Positions 8,578 through 17,738 of a stretch of 40,066 nt of DNA are shown here, piece by piece. Source of the DNA: Chrysochromulina tobinii. Taxonomy: Eukaryota > Haptophyta > Prymnesiales > Chrysochromulinaceae. Below the pieces are notes generated by a model that saw nothing but the letters and a program-made list of their open reading frames with translations, was not told the origin of the DNA and made no database searches. Made by a program: the position numbers and the translations under genes. Within the stretch, counting starts at the first letter, position 1; the number at the start of each line of letters is the position of its first letter. The DNA is taken from contig JWZX01003264.1 of NCBI GenBank assembly GCA_001275005.1, forward strand, positions 1 through 40,066. Reading direction: 5' to 3'.

Positions 8578-9660
8578 ATGAGCGCCGACGACGGTACAAC
8601 CACCAGGAGTTCCTACAAGGCCCCGACTTCTTTCGATGCTCTCCTCTCGGAGCCCAAGGGGAAGACTGTGTACTTTGCCGGCGAGGCATTTATGCTTCAC
8701 GTCTTTTGGGAGACTCCTTCGCGCGAGGCTGCCACAGAACTCTTGAGAGGTCTCTCCTTGTGCGCTGCGGCGACCCACCGCAACACTCCATGCGTGCCAG
8801 TCTACTTCTTCAGATTATCCAGCTGTGACGACGACCTCTGCCCACCGCCCCCAACAACGGTGGGGAACTTTCCCGCGCTGATGGATGCCTCCCGCAAACT
8901 CTCCAGAGGCGTCCCCGCGCCCGCTGTTCACGCTGAGCTAAAGAAGAAGGGTGTTGACGTGGCGCTCCTTTCCTTGCCCACCGACGCTCCCCTTCCACCA
9001 GAACTGCTGAACCGCCAAGCGTGCATCATCGAGCTTACCGAGGTGTACCTTGACGAGCGCGCGTTTGTGGAGCACGCCGGGAGTCGCGACTACCTCGACG
9101 GGCACGCGGCCGTCATGAGTCCTGCGTTGCAGAGTATCAGGCGGCCACGGTCTCTGCAGCTAGGAACTCCGAACGCGGGATTGGTGGAGCGCATTTTGGA
9201 GCCTGTGCTGCAGGCTACTGAAGTCCCACTCGGCGGCGGGAACTGCTTCGTTTGGCGTCCCTTGCCATCCCCGTCACCGAACAATGAGGAAGAAGGCGGA
9301 GGCGCTTCTATGTTCCTCTCTCTCGACACAGAACGGCTTCCCCCCGACCGCGCATCCGCAGCTCTACCCTCGGCGTTCGTCGAATTGTGCTGTACCCTAA
9401 CAGTCTTCGAGCACCCTCTTCGCGACGGAGCAACTCGTGTCATGGCTGTGCTCTACGAGTGGCCGACTGCCGCCCTCCTTGAGGAAGTTGACCGCGCTCT
9501 GCTGCACGTCGCGCGAGGACAGGCCCATGTGCTTGACGCCGAGAGAGCGGCATCGCTCCCGCAACTCTTTGAGGCTGCTGGCCTTCATGGGCGTGTGATT
9601 CTCAACACCAACTCTGCGGGCTACGTCCTTCACTCCAAGGCGGCACACCTGACGACGTAA
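8578..9660 (+). CDS. Unrecognised 360-residue protein
   Basis: Single-exon frame; the chosen ATG (CTCCATGAG) follows a pyrimidine-rich leader, while the frame stays open upstream to 8401 through sequence that belongs to the duplicated selenoprotein promoter. No family is recognised. The protein looks globular and soluble, with no signal peptide or membrane segment. Notable stretches: KTVYFAGEAFMLHVFWETPS, VPVYFFRLSSCDDDLCPPPP, a Glu/Gly-rich loop (NNEEEGGGA) and GRVILNTNSAGYVLHSK at the C-terminus. It lies between the intact and decayed selenoprotein copies, so it may have been captured by that duplication. Confidence 0.7.
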   Translation: MSADDGTTTRSSYKAPTSFDALLSEPKGKTVYFAGEAFMLHVFWETPSREAATELLRGLSLCAAATHRNTPCVPVYFFRLSSCDDDLCPPPPTTVGNFPALMDASRKLSRGVPAPAVHAELKKKGVDVALLSLPTDAPLPPELLNRQACIIELTEVYLDERAFVEHAGSRDYLDGHAAVMSPALQSIRRPRSLQLGTPNAGLVERILEPVLQATEVPLGGGNCFVWRPLPSPSPNNEEEGGGASMFLSLDTERLPPDRASAALPSAFVELCCTLTVFEHPLRDGATRVMAVLYEWPTAALLEEVDRALLHVARGQAHVLDAERAASLPQLFEAAGLHGRVILNTNSAGYVLHSKAAHLTT

Positions 9661-9776
9661 GTCGGCACCAAAAGAACTGCCATTATCCCCCGAAGAACTG
9701 CGACGGAATCGCTCGAGCTCTCTGCGCTCCCAACCCCAACCCGAACAGCTTTCATAACAATAATTGCAAATCTCCG

Positions 9777-10221
9777 CAGCATGGGGATTCGGCAAGCCTG
9801 CATCATATTTCAGGAGCGGAGTGGCAGCAATCGCCGATTCCCTATGCCATCTGGTCGCATTGTTCACACTCAGGGACCACGGACGAGGTGGGAGGCTTGA
9901 ACTCGGCCTGGAAGAGCGCGTGAAGTTGCTTGTAGCTGTACATGGAAAGGTCGAGGGTCCTTTTGCGGCCGTCGTCGTCCTCCGGACCACTTCCACTAGA
10001 TCGGGGGGGTTGTGATGACGAATCCACTCAATCTTGACCATAGAGTACTTGTCGACACCGCCCGGCTCCTTCAGAAAGCGCTTTACCTGAGCGCTGAGGC
10101 AAGCTATTGCGTTGAGCTTTCACGGTTTCAGGCGGGGCACGATATGATAGTGGTTAGTGCCACGCTTGCCGACAGATGACGGCAGCTGCATCACGAGAAC
10201 AGCAACCTCGAATCGGCGCAT
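9777..10221 (-). pseudogene. Decayed copy of the selenoprotein gene
   Basis: Direct duplicate of 7923-8322. It keeps the ATG (10219-10221), the leader, TGCCCCGCC-TGA and most of the sequence, but carries at least eight small insertions that break the frame, and it lacks the C-terminal part. Most insertions are short duplicates around a filler: TGAG-CGC-TGAG, TTG-CG-TTG, TTTCA-CGG-TTTCA, TAGTG-GT-TAGTG, CCAC-TT-CCAC. I saw no clear deletions relative to the intact copy. The TATA box is mutated. The homology extends to about 10321. Confidence 0.87.
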
Positions 10222-10476
10222 GTTGCTGCGCTTTGTTTGTGCGACTCGAGCAAAAACAGGGCAAGTATAATGTGAGAGTACTGTACCGGTAGCCTATTCA
10301 TAGAACGGGGTGTGAAGGAGGCACATGTTTCGCGGGAAAAGACAGGCGGGGTACATGTATCGGGAAAAGACATGTATCGTCACCCTTCCACATAATGGAG
10401 CTGTGAAGACAAGTAGTGGGGGGCCGTTTACGTGAAGTGTGTGTTCATACAAGTAGAAGACGAGCGAGCGATCACC
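10222..10476. repeat. Decayed promoter copy and antiporter upstream region
   Basis: 10222-10321 is the degenerate copy of the selenoprotein promoter; it again shows GTA-CT-GTA-CCG-GTA where copy 1 has a single GTA. From 10322 to 10476 a GGGAAAAGACA motif appears twice, near 10334 and 10365. The antiporter start follows. Confidence 0.5.
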
Positions 10477-12141
10477 ATGTCACTGGATTCAGTCGCGCCC
10501 ATCGCAGGATTCGGGGTCGCGTTGCTGCTCGCGCCGCCTCTGAGCCGGTGGTCGGGACAGCCAGTCATCACGATGCACCTGCTGATCGGGCTGCTCACGC
10601 AGTTGCTCTCAGGCACGCGCATGCCGTCCATCTTTGCGCCCGCGCACAATGCGGCTTTAGCTTGCATCACGCTTGCAGCGGGTTCCGAGCTCGTCGTGGC
10701 GGAGCTTCGACGTAACGCGCGCTCCATTGCGTACATATCGTGCATGATCACGCTCTTCACCATCGCATGCGTCTTCACAGCGTTCGTACTTGTCGGTGAT
10801 ACCCTGGCGAGCCAGGCGGGCAGCGGCAACTCGGTCGCCGATGCCAATCTGCGGCGCGTGCAGGCGATGCTCGCCGCGGTTGTGGCCGTCGGCCGGTCGC
10901 CCTCGTCGGCGATGGCCATTGTGAGCGAGCTGCAGGCCGAGGGGCCCTTGACGACGACCATGCTCTCGGTAACGATGGTGTCGGACGTGCTCGTGATCTT
11001 GCTCTTCACTGCGGCTTGCGAGCTCGCGCACGTGCTTTACAGCGGACACGTCCTTCAATCGACACGTGCTGTCATGACGCTCGAGGGCACGATCATCTCC
11101 TTCTGCTCGACGGTCGCCATCCAAATCGGGCTGTCGGTGGTGCACGGCATCGCGCTCGCCTACCTCTGCCTCCCGATCCTCGACCTCGACGAGCTCCGCA
11201 GCCACGGCCGAGCCCAACATGGCGCCACGCGGGCCCCTGTTGCTGCTGTCTGGGCGGAGGAGTACGACGCGCCTTCGCCCCCGCCGAGCACGAGAGCGAG
11301 CGAAGGCGAGGAGGAGGACGAGGAGAAGGTCGAGAGCGTGTCAGGGTGGGTGCGCTCGGCGGCGCAGCCGGCGTTGCTGCTTGTGCTGGGTGGCTACGCT
11401 TTCGGCGCCGAGGCGCTTCTCAAGCGGCTGGCGACCATGCTCAGCCTGTGGCTCTACCACGCGCCGTGGCCGAACGTGGACAGCTTGCGCCTCGAGCCCA
11501 TGCTTGCATGCATGGTGGGGGGCTTTTGGTTGTGCAATGTGCTCCGGCGGCGCACCCAACTCCGACGGCTTCTGAACACTTGCCTGCCCCCACTGATCGC
11601 CTTCTTCTTCTTCACGACGGGCACCGCCATGCGCGTGCACCAGCTCCGGCTCGCGTGGCCGTTCGCGGTCACCGTCTTCTACTCGCGCGCGCTCGGCATC
11701 TTTGTGGGAAACTACACGGGCGTGGCGCTCGCGGCCCGGCATGCAGTGTGCGTGGGCGAACGTACGGACGAGGAGCGCCGTCGCGGGCACAGCGGGCCGG
11801 CAGAGTCCACGTGCGCGGGCGTGCAGTGCTATGGCTGGGCGGCCTACGTGACGCAGGCGGGCATCACCCTCGGGTTGACAGATGAGCTCGCCGCCGTCTT
11901 CCCCACATGGGGGCCCGCTCTCCAGGCGCCCCTGATCTCGTCAGTCCTCCTGACCCAGATCGTCGGGCCGCCGCTGCTCAAGGCGGCGCTCACGTACGCT
12001 GGCGAGGCGCACGCGTTGAGTCCCTTTGCGCGCCGCCCGGCACACCGCCCGTTGCTTGGCAGTCGCGACTCGATGGTGGAATTTGCGGACGTGGCGGACT
12101 CGCCTGACATCCGGCGAGCCTCCGATGCCGATAGCGGATGA
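10477..12141 (+). CDS. Cation/proton antiporter (CPA/Na+-H+ exchanger type)
   Basis: Predicted secondary transporter exchanging a monovalent cation for protons; 554 residues, single exon. About ten to twelve hydrophobic segments, arranged in two halves around an Asp/Glu-rich hydrophilic loop (EGEEEDEEKVESVSG). Family-like core in the first half: AVGRSPSSAMAIVSELQAEG followed by TMVSDVLVILLFTAACE, similar to the discontinuous helix and acidic ion site of CPA2/NhaP-like exchangers. The second half has PPLIAFFFFTTGTAMRVHQL and YVTQAGITLGLTDELA. The start was chosen for its context CACCATGTC; an in-frame ATG 45 bases upstream is possible. The ion and membrane are unknown. The antisense frames here are shadows. 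Confidence 0.82.
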   Translation: MSLDSVAPIAGFGVALLLAPPLSRWSGQPVITMHLLIGLLTQLLSGTRMPSIFAPAHNAALACITLAAGSELVVAELRRNARSIAYISCMITLFTIACVFTAFVLVGDTLASQAGSGNSVADANLRRVQAMLAAVVAVGRSPSSAMAIVSELQAEGPLTTTMLSVTMVSDVLVILLFTAACELAHVLYSGHVLQSTRAVMTLEGTIISFCSTVAIQIGLSVVHGIALAYLCLPILDLDELRSHGRAQHGATRAPVAAVWAEEYDAPSPPPSTRASEGEEEDEEKVESVSGWVRSAAQPALLLVLGGYAFGAEALLKRLATMLSLWLYHAPWPNVDSLRLEPMLACMVGGFWLCNVLRRRTQLRRLLNTCLPPLIAFFFFTTGTAMRVHQLRLAWPFAVTVFYSRALGIFVGNYTGVALAARHAVCVGERTDEERRRGHSGPAESTCAGVQCYGWAAYVTQAGITLGLTDELAAVFPTWGPALQAPLISSVLLTQIVGPPLLKAALTYAGEAHALSPFARRPAHRPLLGSRDSMVEFADVADSPDIRRASDADSG

Positions 12142-12547
12142 GGGGCGCCGAGCGCTTTATTATGATCTATGATGAATCGCCGATGGTGCCGATACCAGGC
12201 CGATACGTCGTCCCTCTCGATCTTCATCGGGCGGCTCGAGATCGTCGCGCCGCTGGCGTAGCTACCGGCTAGGCGGATTACGACATAATTACGACACTGA
12301 ACCGACTCGGACGGTCACGATGACGCGCCGGGGCGGCGCGCGGCCCCGGGACCCCGATATCCGGATATGTTCTCACAGTCAGGAGTCAGCAGCGAGCAGT
12401 CACACACCTGACCCTCAGTGGGGTTTTTCATATAGAGGAGCGGAGCTCTTGAGAAAAGAGTGAACTTATTAGACCAGGCACACTAAAACGCAAGCACGCC
12501 CCGTTCTAGGGCATACTAAAAATGGAGAGCGCAGTCTTGCTTACAGC
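12142..12547. other. Convergent intergenic region
   Basis: About 400 bases between the antiporter and eL20 3' ends. AT-richer than its flanks (12400-12540). No coding frame or clear structure was seen. Confidence 0.4.
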
Positions 12548-13491
12548 TTAGCAGAAGGTGGTCGGGCGCGCCGCCTTGAAGGTCGTCCGGTACTTCTTGG
12601 CAATCTTCGCCACCCTGTGCGGCAGCGGGAAGCGGATGGACTGCGAGTGGAACTGCTTGACGTCGGCGCGCTTGCACTCCTCCGGCTTCAGCTCGGCCGT
12701 CTTGAGGATCTGGATGGCCTTCGACTTAGCGCGGCTGCGGCCTGCCATGTCCATGTACATCATGTTGATGGCAGCGGTGAGCGACATCTCGCGGATCTCC
12801 TTGTACGCGTTGTGAGTGCCCGTGCGCGAGTCATAGCGGAACCAGATGCCAAAGTTCTTGACCTTGAGCGGGCTCTTCTCATAGATCTGCGCGGCGGACG
12901 GGGCGGGGGCGCACACGCTTACGGTGAGCGCCACAAGCAAAGACAAAGGGTTGCGAGTACCGACGGCATGGCGCTGACGACCATCTGCCCGATGCGGCGG
13001 CAGCGGGCCCGATGATGGTGTCCGCACAACCTGGCACTGCCGAACGGCCTGCCATGGCGAGCTCCACGAAAGTCGCCAGAGTTCCCAACTCGTTGCGCCG
13101 CCACCACGTCCTCAGCCGCAGCATCCGCTATCGGCAGCCACGTTGCGGCGGCTGCTGTCGCACGCCGCACCCGCCGGCTGGCTGCGGCCCCATGCTGCGC
13201 GCTGGATGGAGCTCCGAGCATCTTGCTGCGGCGGCGATCGTGTTGGCAAGAGAGAGCGCGCACCTTGTTGATGGAAATGATCTGACCGTTGGCCTTCTTC
13301 ACGCGGCACAGCTTGCCCATGAAGTACCAGAAGCGGCTGCGCGCGACGACGTTGTTCCTCGCGAACAGGTTCATGCGGTACACCTTGCACATGGCCGAGT
13401 CCGCAGAGTACTTCTCATTGGGCACGAAGCGTCCCACCACCTGGTACTGCGACTGCCCAGTCGGCAGCGCACCCGAAGCCTTCTTGCCCAT
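12548..13491 (-). CDS. RPL18A: 60S ribosomal protein eL20 (L18a)
   Basis: Structural protein of the large cytosolic ribosomal subunit. Minus-strand exons 13491-13264 and 12886-12548 join phase 0 (ISINK|IYEKSPLKVKNF) to give 188 residues, close to the family's usual ~178. Recognisable family stretches: YQVVGRFVPNEK, NVVARSRFWYFMGKLCRVKK, KVKNFGIWFRYDSRTGTHN, AELKPEECKRADVKQFHS and IRFPLPHRVAK. The N-terminus MGKKASGALPTGQ matches the family start after a few extra residues. It is divergent from the Rieske-ferrochelatase gene with a 326-base gap. Confidence 0.95.
12887..13263 (-). other. Ordinary GT-AG intron of eL20
   Basis: A 377-nt intron, GTGCGCGC to GCCGCGCAG on the minus strand. It shows neither filler family and no copy of the flanking exons, so it contrasts with the insertion-derived introns elsewhere in the window. 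Confidence 0.85.
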
Positions 13492-13817
13492 TGAAGCTGA
13501 GCGACTGTGGATGCAGCAGAGGAGGGCGACCGCGTCAGACTCACGCTGCAGGCAGGCGCGCGCGGCGGTCGGGACGCACAGGGAGTGCGGGGCAGACGGG
13601 GCTCGCAGCGCTGCGTGTCCGAGCGTGGTGTGCATACGATGACGTCTCCGTCTCCAAGAGGCCGTGCTGTGGGGAAATTGGCGGATTGATTTTAAGCGCC
13701 GAATCCATTTGAGAAAGGCACCCGAGGCCGGCGCCGATCTCCAGAGAGTAAGATCAATAGAACACATTTCACAGGCGCTGCCCTGGGCGCGACCTCGAGT
13801 TGTCCTTTCCCCTCGGG

Positions 13818-15950
13818 ATGAACAGGCCATCGCGGACGGCGACGCTCATCCTGCTCTCCGCCGCGGCGGGCTTCCGCGCGGGCCCGCGCGTGCCGCCATT
13901 CGGCCACGCCGCCGCCGCTGCACGCTCTAGCGTCGCATGCTCTATTGCTGTGCCCGTGCCGCCCGCCGATAACGATAGGACCGTCGTGGACGGCCCCAAT
14001 GGACCCATCCTCGTGACCAAGGTCAAGGGCAGTTACTACGCCGTCGACGCGACCTGCCCTCACCTCGGCCTTCCGATGAAGCGTGGCAAGGTTGCCGACG
14101 GCGCGGACGGCGTGACGCTCACGTGCAGTTTCCACAACAGTTGCTGGGCGATGAAGGATGGAAGCTGCAAGAAATGGGTGACTGGTGCGCTCGGCATCGA
14201 GAATGAGGCTGCCGCCGGCGTCATGGGCAAGCTGGGTGGCCAGAAAAGGAGCATCAAGTCTTACAAGGTGGCCGTCAACCAGGACGGCTCGCTCACGCTT
14301 GAGTCGAACTCACTGATGCTGCCTGCACAGCCGCCTGCCGCCTCCGTGATCCGTACCATGGTGCCCGATTCGCCGTCGGGCTCCGAGTTCGAGACGCTCG
14401 GCGAGGCCGACCACGGGCCGGTCGGCGTGCTGCTGCTCTCGGTGGGCGCGCCCGAGACGCCCGACGACGTCGAGGAGTACTTGTACAACGTCTTCTGCGA
14501 CCCGGAGATTCGCACCCTGCCTCCCGCCATCTCTTGGGCGTTCAAACGGCCTCTCGCGTGGCTCATCGCGCGCGAACGCGCCGAGGAGGCGCGCGAGTCG
14601 ATGCGGCTCGCGGGCGGGCGCTCGCCGCAGCTAGCGACGATCCAGGCGCAGGCGAAGGCGCTCGGGACGGCGCTCGCTGACCGAGGCGTCGATGCGCGCC
14701 CCTTCATCGCGATGCGCTACTGGAAGCCGTTCACCGAAGATGCCGTCGAGGCCATGAAGGCGGAGGGCATCCAGAAGCTGGTGATCCTGCCGCTGTACCC
14801 ACAGTTCTCCCTCTCGACGTCGGGCTCGGCGCTGCGCGTGCTCGAGCGATTGCTCTACACGGACCCGGGCTTCCCCATGAAAACGTCCGTCGTGCCCGCG
14901 TGGTACAACCGGCCACTGCATGCATGCACGTGCTCACCACGGCGCCCTCCCCCTTCCCCACAGGTCCGTCGTGCCCGCGTGGTACAACCGGCCCGGCTTC
15001 CTGCAGGCGACGGCCAAGGGCATCGCCGATACGCTTGCCTCGCTGCCCCGCGATGCGCGGGGGACGGCGCACGTGCTGTACACGGCGCAGGGCCTGCCGC
15101 GCAAGTACGTCGACGACCTTGGCGACCCATACCAGGAGCAGGTCGAGCGGTGCGTGCAGCTGGTGAGTGACGAGCTCGGCGCGATGGGCATCGCTAACAA
15201 CCGCTCTCTCGCGTACCAAGGTACGATCGTCCCACTGAGGGCCACTGAGGGCCTTGAATGGCCTCGAATGGCCTTTGAATGGCCTCTTGCTTGCCCCAAT
15301 GGTCTCTGCGTGCCCTAATGGCCACTCCTCGCATCCTTCATCAGGCGCCTTCGGGCCGCAGCCTCTGATGACCGCTGATGACCGCTGATGAGCTCTGATT
15401 GCCTCCCTCATCAGGCGCCTTCGGGCCGCAGCAGCTGCGCTGGCTCGAGCCGTCGACCGCGTCTGAAATCGAGCGGCTTGCGGCCCAGGGAGTGCGCTCC
15501 TTAGTGCTCGTGCCCATCTCCTTTGTCTTCGAGCACATGGCCACCCTCAACGTGATGGACTGCGAGTTCGCCGGCGTCGCGGCGGCGTGCGGCATCCAGT
15601 CCTTTGTGCGCGTCCCTACCCTCGGCGTGGAAGAGACGTTCATCGGGGCGCTCGCCACGGTAGTCATGGAGGCCTTGCCCGACCTGTCGCGCCCTTCCTT
15701 CCAGCAGATCAACGCGGGCACGCCCGTCGCCCTCAATATGGTCAATGAGTACACACGGCTGTACACCAAGGACCAGCTGCAGCTAGTCCCGCAGGAGCAG
15801 CCGTGGGGCTTCACGCAGGAGGCGGAGATCATCAACGGGCGCATCGCGATGACCGCGATCACGCTCGCGCTCGCGCTCTCACTCGATCCATCGCTCAAGG
15901 CCATCGTGGCCGTCTACCGAGCCGCTGCCGGTGCCGCCGGCGCCATGTAA
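13818..15950 (+). CDS. Plastid Rieske + ferrochelatase-like + HLIP fusion, probable pseudo-enzyme
   Basis: Exons 13818-14884, 14964-15220 and 15415-15950 give 619 residues. N-terminus MNRPSRTATLILLSAAAGF looks like a signal peptide plus transit peptide of complex plastids. Rieske [2Fe-2S] domain about 55-165, with C80-x-H82 and C103-x2-H106 (ATCPHLG, CSFHNS). Ferrochelatase-like domain about 200-565, clearly plant/cyanobacterial-type (MRYWKPFTEDAVEAM, LPLYPQFSLSTSGSALR). A C-terminal CAB/HLIP motif follows (GFTQEAEIINGRIAM, from 572) with a membrane segment. The invariant His of the SAHG(V/L)P motif is Gln398 (TAQGLP), and the Glu of HIETL is Ala484 (EHMATL), while His482 is kept. Those two residues correspond to human H263 and E343, so heme-forming activity is doubtful. 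A role in porphyrin binding, sensing or electron transfer is inference. Both introns are insertion-derived. Confidence 0.87.
14885..14963 (+). mobile_element. Introner-like intron, family A, 79 nt
   Basis: The intron starts GTCCGTCGTGCCCGCGTGG, an exact copy of about the first 30 nt of the next exon. The family A module follows at 14917-14963 (GCATGCACGTGCTCACC to TTCCCCACAG). Splicing restores PMKT|SVVPAWYNRPGF. The exon copy gives the GT; the module gives CTCAC (branch-point-like), a pyrimidine tract and AG. Confidence 0.92.
15221..15414 (+). mobile_element. Introner-like intron, family B, with duplicated exon start
   Basis: A 194-nt intron. The first part has degenerate GAATGGCC and CCACTGAGGG repeats. 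At 15345-15361 lies an exact copy of the next exon's first 17 nt (GCGCCTTCGGGCCGCAG), itself preceded by TTCATCAG. Family B units (CTGATGACCG) then lead to the tail GATTGCCTCCCTCATCAG. Use of the inner acceptor at 15344 would add sequence ending in a stop. Correct splicing restores SLAYQ|GAFGPQQLRWLEP. Confidence 0.86.
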
Positions 15951-16529
15951 CACTGTGCCCCGGCGGCAGCGGAAGCGTCCAGCCGAACAAGGCAGCTGCC
16001 CCCCCGGGCGCGCCTTGCGGGCGCGGGCTTACCCTACTTGGTATTTGCCCGAACGAGCCACGGCTGCGGCGTGAGCGGTCCGCGGTAAACCGTAAACGCG
16101 TCGACGGCCGCGAGGGAGGCAGCTCGTCGCGCTCGTGCTCTCCTCAGCGGAGATGTCGAGACGGCGTGTGCCATAGAGCATAGTGCGCCTTTGTGTGGAG
16201 CGTGCCAACAAAGTCGCTTGGCCGTCGATCCCGACTATTCGTCTGAGGGCCGGGCAACGGGCCGTTCGAAACGGCGTCCATTCTTAACAAAGATACTCAC
16301 GTCCGACCGCGCATGCACCATTTTTCGATCCGTTTCGCTGCGCTCGACCGATCGCCCACTCCAAAAAGGGACGGGAAATGCAAGTTGCATGTCGACAGTA
16401 ATTTCAGAAATTACCCGTGTGTTCTGGTGATGTGCTTTTTTGGCATGTGCTCGGTTTCCAATTTTGGCAAGTGCTCGCATTTACTTTTTTAGATTTTGAC
16501 GAAATTTTAGTTTTCAGTTTGAGATTTGA

Positions 16530-16685
16530 TGCCACCGATGACCACTGATGACATGACCTCTGATGACCACTGAGATGACCACTGATTTCCGCGGATTACC
16601 ATGACCTCGCTCCTCTCCCCACAGGTGGAGTTATCCAACGGCCGAGCTGTGTATCTCAAGCCAGCCGAGCAGGGGGCGCCTCAGG
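16530..16685 (+). pseudogene. Orphan introner end plus exon-like relic
   Basis: Family B-like units (GATGACCACTGATGACATG) run from about 16530, followed by CTCGCTCCTCTCCCCACAG, a family A-like acceptor end, and then GTGGAG. The next ~60 nt read VELSNGRAVYLKPAEQGAPQ and look coding-like, but no gene can be built around it. It may be a relic of a lost gene or a copied gene fragment. Confidence 0.4.
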
Positions 16686-17201
16686 GTATGGATCTCGGAC
16701 GTGCGGCATGCGCGGCGCGTCGCGGCCGGTCGCTTACTCTATCGCGTTTAGGGCGGAGGCGCGGCGGCTCATCGCATAAACAACGTGTAACGTACCGTAC
16801 AAGCAGGAGGCCCGCGACCCGCGTGGTCCCTGCGTGCTGGCCGGGTTGTGCCGGGTAATATCAATGAATCTCCGATACGCATGAATGCAGGATACATACC
16901 ATAAGTAACCCTGACTCAACCCCCCAGTCCGTACAGTTCGGCCGTCCGTGGAAAGCGAACGGACAACGCAAAGGGGGGCCGCGTCGCCGTCGGCCGTCGC
17001 CTGTCTTCTTGTCGCGCTAGTGTCACGCGGCGGACGCGCCTGTGTCATGTGTGAGGTTAGTGTGAGGTCGCCCCGCGCAGAGCGGAGATAGCGGCTATCT
17101 CCCGCTCCCGGCTCACCCGCCACGCCCGGCGAGGCGGCGTGAGTTTGTTATGTGTCTATTGTGAGTCGACAGTCGTGCCCCTCCGCCTCCATCCCGGACC
17201 C

Positions 17202-17270
17202 TAGTCGCTGTCTAGACTAGGACGCAGAGCCCGGGCCCTCGCGAAGCTGGCCCTAGCGCCTAGGCCAGCT
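17202..17270. repeat. Two short inverted repeats
   Basis: CCTAGTC...GACTAGG (8-nt loop) and AGCTGGCC...GGCCAGCT (10-nt centre) follow each other. Either could fold as a hairpin; no function is apparent. Confidence 0.5.
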
Positions 17271-17738
17271 CTCGGGGCTGTTTGTTCATTCTTCATAAGA
17301 CATTCAGGTCCATCCTGTGCGATCTGCGATGCAACCGATACGGTCGTGCGTTACTTTGCTTGCCCCAGAAGACAACCATTCTAGCGCCTTTGGCGCTAGA
17401 ACTCAGCATGTCCCGCGACTCGCCCTGCACGCTCCAGTCATCCCACCACCCACGGGTCAACAGGCACGACAACACACTGTGAGTGTGTGACGACACTCTG
17501 TCTCGACACTCGAGTCTCGATGGACACGAACAAGTCACAACCATCCACCCCCCCCACAAACCGCAGCGACGATGGTCGATGCACCGCAACACCCGCGGTG
17601 GCGACAACGTACGTGCACACTCAGGAGGCAAGGGCGAGAGCGATGACGAGTACGAGCAAGCGAGCAGGGCAATCGACTCGTACACGCGCCGGGCGTGCCG
17701 CGACTCCCTTGCGGCGCATCACTCACTGCAGGGCAGCA

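Larger units (their letters stand above)
15951..17738. other. Gene-poor region
   Basis: About 1.8 kb without a convincing gene. It holds an AT-rich stretch (16430-16530), an orphan intron/exon relic (16530-16685, separate entry) and two small hairpins near 17202-17270. I see no tRNA or other RNA gene. Confidence 0.45.

Noticed and set aside
12887-13263. eL20 intron as an introner
   Set aside because: No filler family and no exon duplicate; it behaves as an ordinary intron.
17202-17270. Hairpins as a tRNA or other RNA gene
   Set aside because: No cloverleaf, no A/B box and no conserved loop; only two isolated inverted repeats.
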